Shown: positions 17,478 to 27,607, numbered from the stretch's first letter. The stretch is 64,000 nucleotides of DNA from Rhodococcus ruber NBRC 15591 (GCF_001894945.1 NZ_BCXE01000022.1:124001-188000), one strand, 5' to 3'. Numbers and translations: made by a program. Notes: a model not told the origin generated them from the letters alone.

Positions 17478-18142
17478 CACGGATGGGATTCGGGAACTTC
17501 TTCGCAGGATTGATCCGGCAGGTGCGGGCCGGCCTGCTGATGCTGGTCGCACTGACCGTGATCGTCGGAGCGGCCTATCCGGCGACGGTATGGGTGGTGG
17601 GACGACTCGGTGCGGCGAGCGCCGAGGGTTCGGCGCTGACCGACGCGAACGGGTGCGTGGTCGGCAGCCGGCTGATCGGCGTCGATCCGCAGGTCGCCGT
17701 CGGTGAGCCCGACCCGTTCTTCCACACGCGCGTCGTCGGCTCGGTCGCCGGCGGGGACGCATTCACCCCGGGCGACCCGGCCGCCGCCCTGCCGTCCAAC
17801 CAAGGCCCCGGCAGCGAGGTGCTGGCCGCCTTCGTCGACGAGCGGCGTGCGGCGATCGCCGCACGCGAGCAGGTGCCGCCGCAGGCCGTTCCCGTCGATG
17901 CGGTCACCGGATCCGGCTCCGGCGTCGACCCCCACATCTCCCCTGCCTACGCCGCGGTGCAGGTGCCGCGGGTCGCGCGGGTCACCGGCATCCCCGAGCA
18001 ATGGGTCCGCGAGCTGGTCGCCGCGCACACCGAGGGCCGGCAACTCGGGTTCCTCGGCGCCGAACGAGTGAACGTGCCCGAGCTGAACGTGGCCCTGGGA
18101 CTGACTGCACCCGACTGCGACGAGGTCCCCTCGGGTGGATGA
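17474..18142 (+). CDS. kdpC: KdpC subunit
   Basis: 222 residues if started at the GTG overlapping the kdpB stop (GTGA); the ATG at 17483 would give 219. One N-terminal membrane helix ([24 protein letters not shown]) and a soluble domain with GSRLIGVD and [17 protein letters not shown], the conserved KdpC signatures. It links KdpA and KdpB and raises ATP affinity. Confidence 0.94.
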   Translation: MTRMGFGNFFAGLIRQVRAGLLMLVALTVIVGAAYPATVWVVGRLGAASAEGSALTDANGCVVGSRLIGVDPQVAVGEPDPFFHTRVVGSVAGGDAFTPGDPAAALPSNQGPGSEVLAAFVDERRAAIAAREQVPPQAVPVDAVTGSGSGVDPHISPAYAAVQVPRVARVTGIPEQWVRELVAAHTEGRQLGFLGAERVNVPELNVALGLTAPDCDEVPSGG

Positions 18143-20684
18143 TGGCGTCGTGACCGGTACCGCACGCACCGCCGTCCCCGAGGCGTCGCGCCGGGGACGG
18201 CTGCGGATCTACCTCGGTGCCGCCCCCGGCGCGGGAAAGACGTTCGCCATGCTGGGGGAGGCCCATCGGCGAATCGGCCGAGGCACCGACGTGGTGGTGG
18301 CGATCGTGAACACGCACGGGCGGGCGCGCACCACCGAGCAGCTGGCCGGCCTCGAGATCGTCCCGCCACGGCGGATGACGTACCGCGACACCGTGTTCGA
18401 CGAACTCGACCTCGACGCCGTGCTGGCCCGCCGGCCGGCGGTCGCCCTGGTCGACGAGCTCGCCCACACCAACGTGCCGGGCAGCCGGCACACCAAACGC
18501 TGGCAGGACGTCGAGGAACTGCTCGACGCGGGCATCGACGTCCTGTCCACGGTCAACATCCAGCACCTCGAGTCCCTCAACGACGTCGTCGAGCAGATCA
18601 CCGGCGTGGTGCAACGCGAGACCGTGCCCGACGACGTCGTACGGCGCGCCGACCAGGTCGAGCTCGTCGACATCACCCCGCAGGCGCTGCAGCGGCGTCT
18701 CGCGCACGGCAACGTCTACGCGCCGGAGAACGTCGATGCCGCGCTGCGCAACTACTTCCGCGAAGGGAACCTGACCGCCCTGCGCGAGATCGCCCTGCTG
18801 TGGCTCGCCGATCAGGTCGACCTTGCGCTCGCGAAGTACCGCGGCGAACACGCCATCACCGACACCTGGGAGGCCCGCGAGCGCGTCGTCGTCGCCGTCA
18901 CCGGCGGGCCCGAATCGGAGACCCTGGTGCGCCGGGCCAGCCGCATCGCCGCCAAGGCGAGCGCGGAGCTGATGGTCGTGCACGTCGTCCGGGGCGACGG
19001 CCTCACCGGTGTCTCGGCGCCGCAGATGGGAAAGGTCCGGACCCTCGCCGCGAGTCTGGGCGCCAGCCTGCACAGCGTCGTCGGCGACGACGTGCCCACC
19101 ACGCTGCTCGACTTCGCGCGGGAGGTGAACGCGACCCAGCTCGTGCTCGGCACGTCGCGGCGCCCGCGATGGGCCCGCATCCTCGACGAGGGCATCGGGG
19201 CGGCGGTCGTCCGCGACTCCGGCAGGATCGACGTGCACATGGTGACCCACGAGCACACGGCCCGAGGCCCGAAGATGGCGTTGCTGGGCCGCCACGAGCG
19301 GCGACTGCAGTCCTGGATCGCGGCAGCCGTCATCCCCCTCGTCGCGACCGCCCTGATGGCCGTGATCGACCGCCTCACCGGGGTGGCCGGCCAGAACGCG
19401 TTGTTCTTCGTCGTCGTGCTCGCCGTCGCCCTGTTCGGCGGAATCGGCCCCGCCGTCGTCGCGGCCCTGCTGTCCGGCCTGCTGCTCAACTTCTTCTTCA
19501 CCGAACCGCGCTACAGCTTCACCATTGCCGAACCGGACAACTTCGTCACCACCGTGGTGCTGCTCGTCGTCGCCGTGGCGGTCGCCGCGCTGGTCGACGC
19601 CGCCGCGGCCCGGGCCCGCGAGGCGCGGCTCGCCGCGCAGGAGGCCGAACTGCTCGCCCTGTTCGCCGGCGCTGTGCTGCGCGGCGCGAACGTCCACAGC
19701 TTGCTCGACAAGGTCCGCGAGACCTACGGGCAGTCCGGTGTCGCGATCCTGCGTTCCGAGAACGGCCGCCGCCACGTCGTCGACCGCACCGGAACCACTC
19801 CGCCCGCCTCGGTCGACGAGGCCGATACCGTGTGCGAGATCGACGACGGCCGTCTTGCGCTACTGCTGTCCGGCCCAGGATTGCGACCCCGCGACCGCCG
19901 GATCCTCACCGCGGTCACCGGGCAGATCGCCGGGTTGATCCGCCAGGACGAACTCACCGCCGAAGCGGCGAAAGCCTCGGCCCTGGCCGAAACCGACCGT
20001 CTACGGCGGCTGTTGCTGTCGGCGGTGAGCCACGACCTGCGCACCCCGCTCGCCGCCGTCAAGGCCGCCGTGTCCAGTCTGCGCAGTACCGACGTCGAAT
20101 TCTCCGCCGAGGACACCGCGGAGCTGCTCGCGACGATCGAGGAGTCCACCGACCAGCTCACCGCCCTCGTGTCGAACCTGCTCGACTCCTCTCGGCTCGC
20201 GGCCGGGGTGGTCACGCCCGTCCTGCAGCCGCTCTACCTCGACGAGGTGCTGCACCGGGCCGTGGTCACGCTCTCGAGCGGCGGCCCGGACGCCGCCCGC
20301 CGGGTGCGCGAACGACTCGAGGTCGACGTCGGCGACACGATGGTCGAGGCGGACAGCGGCCTGCTCGAACGAATCCTGGCCAACCTTCTCGACAATGCCC
20401 TGCGCTACGCGCCGACCGGCCCGATCCGGGTCGGTGCCGTCACTTCCGGTGACCGCACCACCGTCACCATCGCGGACTGCGGTCCCGGCCTCGGATCCGG
20501 CGACGCCGGCAACGTCTTCCCACGAATCGGCGACCACCGCAGCGGCGGGGCGGGGCTCGGATCGACCGTCGCGCGAGGATTCGCCGAAGCGATGAGCGGA
20601 ACCGTCACCACCACCGAGACACCCGGCGGCGGGACGACCATGGTCGTCGAACTCGCGTCCGCGCAGCCGAGGGTGCCGCGATGA
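18135..20684 (+). CDS. kdpD: KdpD, osmosensing/potassium-sensing histidine kinase
   Basis: 849 residues. The N-terminal KdpD domain has Walker A GAAPGAGKT (28-36) and VDELAHTN. Then come a universal-stress-protein-like domain, four membrane helices at about 395-495, a GAF-like region and the kinase core with SHDLRTP (His633 phosphorylated) and the N-box NLLDNALRYAP. It senses low K+ or turgor and phosphorylates KdpE. The start could be the GTG at 18135 (8-bp overlap with kdpC) or the GTG at 18150. Confidence 0.95.
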   Translation: MDDGVVTGTARTAVPEASRRGRLRIYLGAAPGAGKTFAMLGEAHRRIGRGTDVVVAIVNTHGRARTTEQLAGLEIVPPRRMTYRDTVFDELDLDAVLARRPAVALVDELAHTNVPGSRHTKRWQDVEELLDAGIDVLSTVNIQHLESLNDVVEQITGVVQRETVPDDVVRRADQVELVDITPQALQRRLAHGNVYAPENVDAALRNYFREGNLTALREIALLWLADQVDLALAKYRGEHAITDTWEARERVVVAVTGGPESETLVRRASRIAAKASAELMVVHVVRGDGLTGVSAPQMGKVRTLAASLGASLHSVVGDDVPTTLLDFAREVNATQLVLGTSRRPRWARILDEGIGAAVVRDSGRIDVHMVTHEHTARGPKMALLGRHERRLQSWIAAAVIPLVATALMAVIDRLTGVAGQNALFFVVVLAVALFGGIGPAVVAALLSGLLLNFFFTEPRYSFTIAEPDNFVTTVVLLVVAVAVAALVDAAAARAREARLAAQEAELLALFAGAVLRGANVHSLLDKVRETYGQSGVAILRSENGRRHVVDRTGTTPPASVDEADTVCEIDDGRLALLLSGPGLRPRDRRILTAVTGQIAGLIRQDELTAEAAKASALAETDRLRRLLLSAVSHDLRTPLAAVKAAVSSLRSTDVEFSAEDTAELLATIEESTDQLTALVSNLLDSSRLAAGVVTPVLQPLYLDEVLHRAVVTLSSGGPDAARRVRERLEVDVGDTMVEADSGLLERILANLLDNALRYAPTGPIRVGAVTSGDRTTVTIADCGPGLGSGDAGNVFPRIGDHRSGGAGLGSTVARGFAEAMSGTVTTTETPGGGTTMVVELASAQPRVPR

Positions 20685-21361
20685 CCCGCATACTCGTCGT
20701 CGACGACGAACCACAGATCCTGCGCGCGTTGCGCATCAACCTCACCGCACGCGGGTACGAGGTGATCACCGCCGGTGACGGACGCTCCGCCCTGCGGGCC
20801 GCCGCCCAGCAGCGTCCCGACGTGATCGTCCTCGACCTCGGACTACCCGACCTCGACGGGATCGAGGTGCTCGCCGGGCTGCACGGCTGGTGCACCGCCC
20901 CGGTCATCGTCCTCTCGGCACGTACCGATGCCCTCGACAAGGTGGCCGCTCTCGATGCCGGAGCCGACGACTACGTCACGAAGCCGTTCGGGATGGAGGA
21001 GTTCCTCGCCCGCATCCGCGCCGCGGTCCGCCGAGCCGGCACCATCTCGGGCACGACCGAACCGGCGATCGACACCGACGACTTCACCGTCGACCTCGCC
21101 GCGAAGAAGGTCACGCGCGACGGCGCACCGGTTCACCTGACTCCCACCGAGTGGGGGATGCTCGAGGTGCTGGTGCGCAACCGCGGAAAGCTCGTCGGGC
21201 AGCGCGAACTGCTGGAAGAGGTGTGGGGACCGTCCTACACGACCCAGACCCATTACCTGCGGGTGTATCTCACGCAGCTGCGGCGCAAACTCGAGCCCGA
21301 TCCCGCCCATCCCCGGCACCTGCTCACCGAGCCGGGGATGGGATACCGCTTCGAACCTTGA
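20681..21361 (+). CDS. kdpE: KdpE, response regulator
   Basis: 226 residues. The receiver domain has acidic pocket Asp8/Asp9, phospho-acceptor Asp52 (VLDLGLPD) and Lys101 (VTKPFG). The C-terminal OmpR/PhoB winged helix includes [15 protein letters not shown] and [15 protein letters not shown] overlaps the kdpD stop by 4 bp. It activates the kdp promoter upstream of 13492. Confidence 0.95.
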   Translation: MTRILVVDDEPQILRALRINLTARGYEVITAGDGRSALRAAAQQRPDVIVLDLGLPDLDGIEVLAGLHGWCTAPVIVLSARTDALDKVAALDAGADDYVTKPFGMEEFLARIRAAVRRAGTISGTTEPAIDTDDFTVDLAAKKVTRDGAPVHLTPTEWGMLEVLVRNRGKLVGQRELLEEVWGPSYTTQTHYLRVYLTQLRRKLEPDPAHPRHLLTEPGMGYRFEP

Positions 21362-21396
21362 GGCAGACCGCCCGAGTCGAAGTCGACGGTCCGAGC

Positions 21397-21448
21397 GGCA
21401 CAGGACGGACGGCACAGGGCGGACGGCACGGGGCGGACGGCACGACGG
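21397..21448. repeat. 14-bp tandem repeat, 3.7 copies, ahead of lysX
   Basis: GGCACAGGACGGAC, GGCACAGGGCGGAC, GGCACGGGGCGGAC and a partial fourth unit follow each other between kdpE and lysX. It lies 60-110 bases before the lysX start and may fall within its promoter or leader. Confidence 0.8.
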
Positions 21449-21509
21449 ATTCGCACCGAATTGTCGGTTCCGACCGGTACGAGGTCCTGCGCGGCGCTAC
21501 CGTCGACGC

Positions 21510-24500
21510 ATGTCAGCGGACGTTGCTGCGGCACCTGCGGCGCACCCCCACCTGTCTGCCCGGCCCCGCGGCCGCCTGAACTCGGTCCCGCACGTGGCGG
21601 GCCTGACCCTCGGGATCTTCGCCCTCGCGGTGGCGCTGTGGTCGCTCTCCCCCACCCTGCGCTACTTCGTCCACACCCCACGCGAATACGTCGACACCTA
21701 CCTGTTCGACGCCCCCGACACCAGCCTGTCGTATGCACTGGTGCTCGGTCTGCTCGCGGCGGCCCTGGCCAGTCGCAAGCGGATCGCATGGTGGATTCTC
21801 ACCGTGTACCTGGCCGGATTCGCGATCTACAACGGGTACGTGGCGGTGTCGGAGCGCGATATCGGCGCGGCGATCGGTCTCGTGGTGCAGGTCGCGGTGG
21901 TGGGGATCCTGCTCGCGGCGTACCCGGAGTTCTACACGCGGGTCCGCCGCGGCGCGGTGTGGAAATCGCTGGGTGTCCTCGTCGCCGGCCTGGCCGTCGG
22001 GACACTGATCGGGTGGGGCCTGGTGGAGCTGTTCCCCGGCACCCTGCCGTCCGACGAGCGGTTGCTGTGGGCGGTCAACCGGGTCACCGCCCTGTCCCTG
22101 CTCGACAACGATCAGTTCAGCGGGCGCCCACACGGATTCGTCAACACCCTGCTCGGCCTGCTGGGGGCGCTGGCGCTGATCGCGGCGGTGATCGTGCTGT
22201 TCCGGTCGCAACGGGCGACCAACGCACTGACCGGGAACGACGAATCCGCCATCCGGGGCCTGCTCGAGCGGAACGGCGACGATTCGCTGGGCTACTTCGC
22301 GACCCGGCGCGACAAGGCGGTGGTCTTCGCGCCCAGCGGTAAGGCCGCGGTGACCTACCGCGTGGAGGTCGGGGTGTGTCTCGCCAGTGGGGATCCCATC
22401 GGAAATCCGGAGGCGTGGCCGCACGCGATCGACGAGTGGCTCGCGCTCGCCCGGGGGTACGGCTGGGCGCCGGCGGTGATGGGGGCGAGCGAGGCCGGCG
22501 CCGGCGCCTATCGCCGGGCCGGTCTGTCGGTCCTGCAACTCGGCGACGAGGCCGTTCTCCACACCACGGGGTTCTCGCTGTCCGGCCGGGAGATGCGGCC
22601 CGTGCGCCAAGCCGTGACGCGTGCGCACAAGCAGGGCGTGACGGTGCGTATCCGCCGGCACCGGGACGTTCCCGAGGCCGAAATGGCGCAGGCGATCCGT
22701 CTTTCGGACGACTGGCGCGACACCGAGACCGAACGCGGATTCTCGATGGCGCTCGGCCGACTCGGGGATCCGCTCGACGGCCGGTGCGTGCTCGTGGAGG
22801 CGACGGTCCACGGCGAGGTGGTGGCGTTGCTGTCCCTCGTCCCGTGGGGCGCCGACGGGGTCTCGCTCGATCTGATGCGGCGGAATCCGCAGGCCCCCAA
22901 CGGTGTCGTGGAGATGATGGTGTCGGAACTCGCTGCTCACGGCGGCGAGTTCGGGATCACCTGGATCTCGTTGAACTTCGCGGTGTTCCGCTCGGTGTTC
23001 GAGGAGGGCGCACGGATCGGCGCCGGTCCGGTGCTGCGGCTGTGGCGTTCGGTGCTGGTGTTCTTCTCCCGCTGGTGGCAGCTCGAGGCGCTGTACCGGT
23101 CCAACGTGAAGTACCAGCCCGAGTGGGTGCCCCGGTTCCTGTGCTTCGCCGACAACCGGGTGCTGCCCCGGGTCGGGATCGCGTCGGCGATCGCCGAGGG
23201 CTTCCTCACGCTGCCCAGCTTCGGCCGGGAGCGGAGCGCCCGCCGCCACACCGGAACCCAGACGTCCGCTCCTCCGGCGCTCGTCGAGACCGGCACCCTG
23301 CGTGACGACGGCAGCGCCCCCGCCGCCCTGCCGGCGCCGGAGTCGCGCACCGGCCCCCGCCGTCCGGAGCAGGTGCGGGTGCGGATGGCGAAGCTCGAAC
23401 GGCTCGAGGAGGCGGGCGTCGACCCGTATCCGGTGGCGAACCCGCCGTCGCACACCTGCGCGGCGACGGTGACCGCACCCGAGGGCACCGCGGTGCGGAT
23501 CGCCGGTCGTATCCTGCGACTCCGCGACTTCGGCGGCGTGCTGTTCGCGGTACTGCGGGACTGGTCGGGGGACGTGCAGATCCTGGTCGACCGCAGCCGC
23601 GTCGGCGGCCGCCGGTTCGTGTTCGACCTCGGCGACCTCGTCGAGGTGAGCGGGGTGACGGGCCGCAGTCGCAGCGGCGAGCTCTCGGTGCTCGCGGAGG
23701 ACTGGCGGCTCGACGGCAAGTGCCTGCACCCGCTGCCCGACAAGTGGCGCGGCCTGACCGATCCGGAGGCCCGGGTGCGGCAGCGGTACGTCGACCTCGC
23801 GATCAACCGCACCGCGCGCCGGTTGCTCGCGGCGCGCAGCGCGGTGGTGCGGTCGCTGCGCGAGCAGCTGCAAGCGCGGGGCTACCTCGAGGTGGAGACC
23901 CCGATCCTGCAGGCCGTGCACGGCGGCGCCAACGCCGCCCCCTTCACCACCCACATCAACGCTTACGACCTCGACCTGTACCTGCGGATCGCACCCGAGC
24001 TGTACCTCAAACGCCTGTGCGTGGCGGGCATGGAACGGGTCTTCGAGATCGGCCGGGTGTTCCGCAACGAGGGGGCGGACTTCAAGCACAATCCGGAGTT
24101 CACGATTCTCGAGGCCTACGAGGCGCACGCGAACTACGAGGTCATGCGGGTGCTGGCCCGCGAGCTGATCCAGGCCGCGGCCGTCGCGGCCCACGGGCGT
24201 GCGGTGATCGTCCGGCCCGGCCCCGACGGGACGCCCGTCGAGATCGACATCTCCGGCGAGTGGCCGGTGAAGACGTTCCACGGGGCGGTCTCGGACGCCC
24301 TCGGCACCGAGATCGACGCGCAGACCCCGGTCGAGGAGTTGCGCCGGCTGTGCGACGAGCACGAGATCCCGTACAACCCCGAGTGGGACGCCGGTGCCAC
24401 GGCGCAGGAGATGTACGAGCACCTCGTCGAATCCCGCACCGAATTCCCCACCTTCTACACCGACTTCCCCACCTCGGTGTCGCCGTTGACGCGCCCGCAC

Positions 24501-24809
24501 CCGACGAAACCGCTCGTCGCGGCGAAGTGGGACCTCGTCGCCTGGGGGATCGAACTCGGCACGGCCTACAGCGAGCTGACCGACCCGATCGACCAGCGGG
24601 CCCGGCTCACCGAGCAGTCGCTGCTCGCCGCGGGGGGCGACGAGGAGGCGATGGAACTCGACGAGGACTTCCTGCAGGCGCTCGAACACGCCATGCCGCC
24701 CACCGGGGGTCTCGGCATGGGGGTCGACCGGATCGTCATGCTGATCACGGGCGGCAGCATCCGCGAGTCCCTCGCCTTCCCCCTCGCCAAGCCCCGCGCA
24801 CGCCGGTGA
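21510..24809 (+). CDS. lysX: bifunctional lysylphosphatidylglycerol synthase / lysyl-tRNA synthetase LysX
   Basis: 1099 residues. The N-terminal ~600 residues hold several membrane helices and the MprF-like lysyl transferase domain (DUF2156). The C-terminal ~500 residues are a complete class II lysyl-tRNA synthetase: an OB-fold anticodon domain, motif 2 ([10 protein letters not shown]) and motif 3 ([13 protein letters not shown]). The enzyme charges tRNA-Lys and transfers lysine to phosphatidylglycerol, lowering surface charge and giving resistance to cationic peptides. This fusion is a known mycobacterial and rhodococcal feature. Confidence 0.95.
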   Translation: MSADVAAAPAAHPHLSARPRGRLNSVPHVAGLTLGIFALAVALWSLSPTLRYFVHTPREYVDTYLFDAPDTSLSYALVLGLLAAALASRKRIAWWILTVYLAGFAIYNGYVAVSERDIGAAIGLVVQVAVVGILLAAYPEFYTRVRRGAVWKSLGVLVAGLAVGTLIGWGLVELFPGTLPSDERLLWAVNRVTALSLLDNDQFSGRPHGFVNTLLGLLGALALIAAVIVLFRSQRATNALTGNDESAIRGLLERNGDDSLGYFATRRDKAVVFAPSGKAAVTYRVEVGVCLASGDPIGNPEAWPHAIDEWLALARGYGWAPAVMGASEAGAGAYRRAGLSVLQLGDEAVLHTTGFSLSGREMRPVRQAVTRAHKQGVTVRIRRHRDVPEAEMAQAIRLSDDWRDTETERGFSMALGRLGDPLDGRCVLVEATVHGEVVALLSLVPWGADGVSLDLMRRNPQAPNGVVEMMVSELAAHGGEFGITWISLNFAVFRSVFEEGARIGAGPVLRLWRSVLVFFSRWWQLEALYRSNVKYQPEWVPRFLCFADNRVLPRVGIASAIAEGFLTLPSFGRERSARRHTGTQTSAPPALVETGTLRDDGSAPAALPAPESRTGPRRPEQVRVRMAKLERLEEAGVDPYPVANPPSHTCAATVTAPEGTAVRIAGRILRLRDFGGVLFAVLRDWSGDVQILVDRSRVGGRRFVFDLGDLVEVSGVTGRSRSGELSVLAEDWRLDGKCLHPLPDKWRGLTDPEARVRQRYVDLAINRTARRLLAARSAVVRSLREQLQARGYLEVETPILQAVHGGANAAPFTTHINAYDLDLYLRIAPELYLKRLCVAGMERVFEIGRVFRNEGADFKHNPEFTILEAYEAHANYEVMRVLARELIQAAAVAAHGRAVIVRPGPDGTPVEIDISGEWPVKTFHGAVSDALGTEIDAQTPVEELRRLCDEHEIPYNPEWDAGATAQEMYEHLVESRTEFPTFYTDFPTSVSPLTRPHPTKPLVAAKWDLVAWGIELGTAYSELTDPIDQRARLTEQSLLAAGGDEEAMELDEDFLQALEHAMPPTGGLGMGVDRIVMLITGGSIRESLAFPLAKPRARR

Positions 24810-24816
24810 GCACCCC

Positions 24817-24832
24817 GGTTTCACGTGAAACA
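24817..24832. promoter_or_regulatory. parS centromere site (ParB binding)
   Basis: The 14-bp perfect palindrome GTTTCACGTGAAAC (24818-24831) followed by A matches the bacterial parS consensus TGTTTCACGTGAAACA at 15 of 16 positions. It lies in the short gap between lysX and the phosphatase gene. ParB loads at parS to segregate the chromosome origin, so this marks an origin-proximal region. Confidence 0.85.
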
Positions 24833-24878
24833 CCGGGTCGACCGAGCGCGCGATCGGTCGTCGTGCGATCGTGGTGAC

Positions 24879-25478
24879 GTGCAGCTTCTCCTGATTCGAC
24901 ACGCCCTACCCGAGATCTCCCGGGTCAGCGAGGGACGCGCCGACCCGTCGCTGACCGAGGAGGGCCGCGCCCAGGCCGCGCGGCTGCCGACCGCGCTCGA
25001 GCCCTACCGGATCGCGCGGGTGTTCAGCAGCCCGCAACGCCGCGCCCTGGAGACGGCGGCGCCGCTCGCCGAGACCCGCGGGCTTCCCGTCACCCGGCTC
25101 GAGGGCCTGGCGGAGTACGACTACCACCTCGACCACTACATTCCGTTCCACCTCGCGCAGGAGCTTGCCCCGGACGCCGTGGCACGCATCCGCGCAGGTC
25201 ACCTTCCCGACTTCGTAGATGCGGACGAATTCCGCACCCGCGTTCTCGCCGCCACCCAGCACATCGTCGACACCTGCGCGCACGACGACACCGTCGCCGT
25301 GTTCGCCCACGGCGGCGTCGTCAACGTCCTGCTCCAGGACCTGCTCGGGCTCGACCGGCCGCTGATGTTCCCCATCGAGTACACATCGGTGACCCGCATC
25401 CTCGTCTCCCGCAACGGTGCCCGGCGGGCAGCCTCGGTCAACGAGACCGGGCACGTGCGCGACATGCTGCGCGTCTGA
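24879..25478 (+). CDS. histidine phosphatase superfamily protein
   Basis: 199 residues from a GTG. The N-terminal LIRHALPE carries the RHG-type catalytic histidine in the variant form RHA. SSPQRRALETAAPLAE supplies the second arginine and FAHGGVVNVLL the second histidine. Phosphoglycerate-mutase-like fold; substrate not determinable. It follows parS by about 50 bases. Confidence 0.88.
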   Translation: MQLLLIRHALPEISRVSEGRADPSLTEEGRAQAARLPTALEPYRIARVFSSPQRRALETAAPLAETRGLPVTRLEGLAEYDYHLDHYIPFHLAQELAPDAVARIRAGHLPDFVDADEFRTRVLAATQHIVDTCAHDDTVAVFAHGGVVNVLLQDLLGLDRPLMFPIEYTSVTRILVSRNGARRAASVNETGHVRDMLRV

Positions 25479-25660
25479 TCCGTTCGCCGCAACCGGTGTG
25501 AACCGGCTCGGATCCGGGTATCGGTACGACGTGGGCGGAACCGCGACGAGGCGGCCGCCGCGAGGGCGTGGCAGCCGGGCGGAAGGTAGCCGTCGGGCCA
25601 CGACCGCCGGCCGGTGTCGACGACGCCGGGCCCCCGAGATTCGACGAGCAGGAGATTGCC

Positions 25661-26005
25661 ATGATGAGAGCTCTGACCTTCGCCGCCGGTGCCGCCGTGG
25701 GCTTCGTGCTGGGCACCAGGGCCGGGCGTGAGACCTACGAGAAGATGCGCGATCAGTCCGTTCAGCTGTGGAACAAGCCCGAGGTACAGCAGAAGGTCAC
25801 CGAAGCGAAGGAGACCGTGCAGGAGAAGGCGCCCCAGGTGCAGGAGAAGGCCGGCGACCTGGCGAAGAAGGCCGCCGAGAAGGCGAACATCTCGGGAGGC
25901 GGCAACATGGCACCCGACGCCGCCGGCGGCGGGCCGGCCGTGACTCCCCCGGCCGCGGGCGCACCGATCGTCCCGCCTCCGAACGAGGGCAAGCACTCCC
26001 TCTAG
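25661..26005 (+). CDS. YtxH-like small protein
   Basis: 114 residues, ATG at 25661 after CAGGAG. An N-terminal hydrophobic glycine-rich helix (TFAAGAAVGFVLGTRAGRE) is followed by an amphipathic Lys/Glu/Gln-rich helical stretch (repeated QEKAPQVQEKAG pattern) and a Pro/Ala/Gly tail. This resembles YtxH or LEA-like stress proteins. Role unknown; probably membrane-associated. Confidence 0.75.
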   Translation: MMRALTFAAGAAVGFVLGTRAGRETYEKMRDQSVQLWNKPEVQQKVTEAKETVQEKAPQVQEKAGDLAKKAAEKANISGGGNMAPDAAGGGPAVTPPAAGAPIVPPPNEGKHSL

Positions 26006-26025
26006 CGGCCGGACGCAGACCGGCC

Positions 26026-26060
26026 CGGTGCCGCATCGGGTGAATTCCGGTGCGGCACCG
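26026..26060. terminator. terminator hairpin after the YtxH-like gene
   Basis: CGGTGCCGCA pairs with TGCGGCACCG around a 15-base loop. It starts 20 bases after the stop at 26005. Confidence 0.6.
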
Positions 26061-26152
26061 CCGGGTGTAGTCGCGTTCCGAACGGGTACTCCGACCGCGT
26101 ACAACGGAACGGCTCACCCCGACACGATCCCCCGATCGACACAGGAGGCGAC

Positions 26153-26308
26153 ATGACGCGACCCGACGGCGACGGCGACCCCGCCACCGCGGACACCGAC
26201 AGCGGGTCCCGAGGTGCCGACGACGACGTCCTGTCCGATCCGGCCGAATGGGCCGGGGAAGGCGGCGCCACCGACGAGGGCCCGTCCACCGACGTCGAGA
26301 ACGGCTGA
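26153..26308 (+). CDS. 51-residue acidic protein of unknown function
   Basis: ATG at 26153 with an excellent site (ACAGGAGGCGAC). The 51 residues are strongly acidic and Gly/Asp/Thr-rich (TRPDGDGDPATADTDSG...), with no hydrophobic segment; probably disordered. It ends 2 bases before the stop of the convergent gene at 26311. I do not recognise a family. Confidence 0.6.
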   Translation: MTRPDGDGDPATADTDSGSRGADDDVLSDPAEWAGEGGATDEGPSTDVENG

Positions 26309-26310
26309 GA

Positions 26311-26667
26311 TCAGGCGCGCGCCGTCCGGGTTCGCAGCCGCTCGGCCCACTGCTCGGCGTCGTCCATACCGATCACCAGGGCGTCGCGCGCGTGTCCCGA
26401 CAGTTCGACGCGCAGGGCGGGCTGTCCGCGCCGCACGGCGACGAGTTCGTTGCGTCCCCGCGCGCGCCAGGTGCCGATCTTGCGGGCACCCGGCAGCCCG
26501 AGGCCGGGAGCGCGCATTCCTCGCGTCGCGGCGAGACCGTCGGCGTGGACCTCGACGTCCCGGATGGCATCCAGGGGGACGTCGACGTCGCGGATCAGTC
26601 CCGCGATCTTCTCGAAGCGCGTGAAGCGCAGCGTCAGGACTCCGTGGTCGATGCTCAGCGTCGTCAT
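26311..26667 (-). CDS. hypothetical protein, possible PH-like fold
   Basis: 118 residues from the ATG at 26667 (an ATG at 26676 is possible). Alternating hydrophobic strands (LSIDHGVLTLRFTRFEKIAGL... DVDVPLDAIRDVEV) and a C-terminal helix (ALVIGMDDAEQWAERL) look like a bacterial PH-type domain. It is divergent from a helix-turn-helix regulator, and the palindromic sites between them suggest that regulator controls it. Confidence 0.65.
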   Translation of the reverse strand: MTTLSIDHGVLTLRFTRFEKIAGLIRDVDVPLDAIRDVEVHADGLAATRGMRAPGLGLPGARKIGTWRARGRNELVAVRRGQPALRVELSGHARDALVIGMDDAEQWAERLRTRTARA

Positions 26668-26673
26668 GGCTCC

Positions 26674-26717
26674 CATTGTTCTCATTGCTGAGAACAATGT
26701 CAATCGTGAGAACATTG
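26674..26717. promoter_or_regulatory. operator cluster: inverted repeat plus an extra half-site
   Basis: CATTGTTCTC (26674-26683) and GAGAACAATG (26690-26699) form a perfect 10-bp inverted repeat. A third half-site GAGAACATTG (26708-26717) follows 18 bases on. The cluster overlaps the start region of the minus-strand gene and lies directly before the regulator at 26734. Confidence 0.75.
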
Positions 26718-26733
26718 ACGGGTGAGAGGAGAC

Positions 26734-27291
26734 ATGACCACCGCGGAACTGCTGTTGCATCCGGTGCGCCTGCGGATCGTCCAGGCGCTGCTCGGCGACC
26801 GCACCGCCACCACCGCGCAGCTACGTGCCCTCATCGACGACGTTCCCGCCGCCACCCTCTACCGGCAGATCGCGACGCTCACCGGCGCCGGAGTCCTCGA
26901 CGTCGTCGCGCAGCGCCGCGTCCGCGGCGCGGTCGAACGCACCTACCGTCTCGTCGCCGAACGCGCGCACATAGACGGGCAGGAGGCGGTGACGATGAGC
27001 GCCGAGGACCATCGGCGTGCCTTCCTCGCCTTCACCGCGCAGCTGCTCGCCGACTTCGACGCGTACCTCGACGATCCCGAGCGACGGGATCCGGCCGAGG
27101 ACGTCGTCGGATACCGGCAGGCAGCCCTCGATCTGACCGACGAGGAGGCCCTCGCCCTGGTCACCGAGATGCGGCAGCTGCTGACGCGCTACCTCGAGCT
27201 GGGCCCCGGCCCGGGCCGGCGCCGGCGGCTGCTGAGCACCGTCGTCGTACCGGCCCGCGACGTGTCGGGTCAGGAATCCGGGGAGCGATGA
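26734..27291 (+). CDS. helix-turn-helix transcriptional regulator (ArsR-like winged helix)
   Basis: 185 residues from the ATG at 26734 (GAGAGGAG just upstream; an upstream in-frame GTG at 26722 overlaps that site). The N-terminal winged helix is clear: HPVRLRIVQALL, then a recognition helix in PAATLYRQIATLTGAGVL, as in ArsR/PadR-like proteins with a HTH_20-type domain. The C-terminal half is helical and may bind a ligand or dimerise. The operator cluster just before it implies autoregulation. Confidence 0.85.
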   Translation: MTTAELLLHPVRLRIVQALLGDRTATTAQLRALIDDVPAATLYRQIATLTGAGVLDVVAQRRVRGAVERTYRLVAERAHIDGQEAVTMSAEDHRRAFLAFTAQLLADFDAYLDDPERRDPAEDVVGYRQAALDLTDEEALALVTEMRQLLTRYLELGPGPGRRRRLLSTVVVPARDVSGQESGER

Positions 27292-27313
27292 CCGGCCGGC
27301 TCGGTCGTACCGG

Positions 27314-27607
27314 CTACGCGACGGCCGTGAGCGGATGGATCACCGGCGCCGCCGCGAGGTGCTCCCCCACCGTCGCCAGGGCGGACGTGACGTGCCGGGA
27401 GGTCATGTGCGCGTCGAGCGCCTCCTGACCCGACCAGACCTCGACCGTCACGAATGTGCCTGGCGCCGAGCCGGATTCGAAAAGTTCGTACGAGACGCAG
27501 CCGTCCTCGTCGCGACTCGCCGCGGCCAGCGCCACCAGCGCGCCCCGCACCGCGTCCTCCGAACCGGGCTTCGCCGGAATGGTCGCCACCACACGCAGTT
27601 CCGTCAT
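27314..27607 (-). CDS. antibiotic biosynthesis monooxygenase (ABM) domain protein
   Basis: 97 residues from the ATG at 27607. A dimeric alpha+beta barrel ABM fold: ELRVVATIPAKPGSEDAVRGAL, SRDEDGCVSYELFES, FVTVEVWSGQEALDAHM and the conserved His in SRHV. Such proteins are cofactor-free quinol monooxygenases or related. Ends convergent to the regulator gene. Confidence 0.85.
   Translation of the reverse strand: MTELRVVATIPAKPGSEDAVRGALVALAAASRDEDGCVSYELFESGSAPGTFVTVEVWSGQEALDAHMTSRHVTSALATVGEHLAAAPVIHPLTAVA

Noticed and set aside
21513-24902. An 1129-codon minus-strand frame opposite lysX
   Set aside because: Antisense shadow; LysX motifs are complete on the plus strand.
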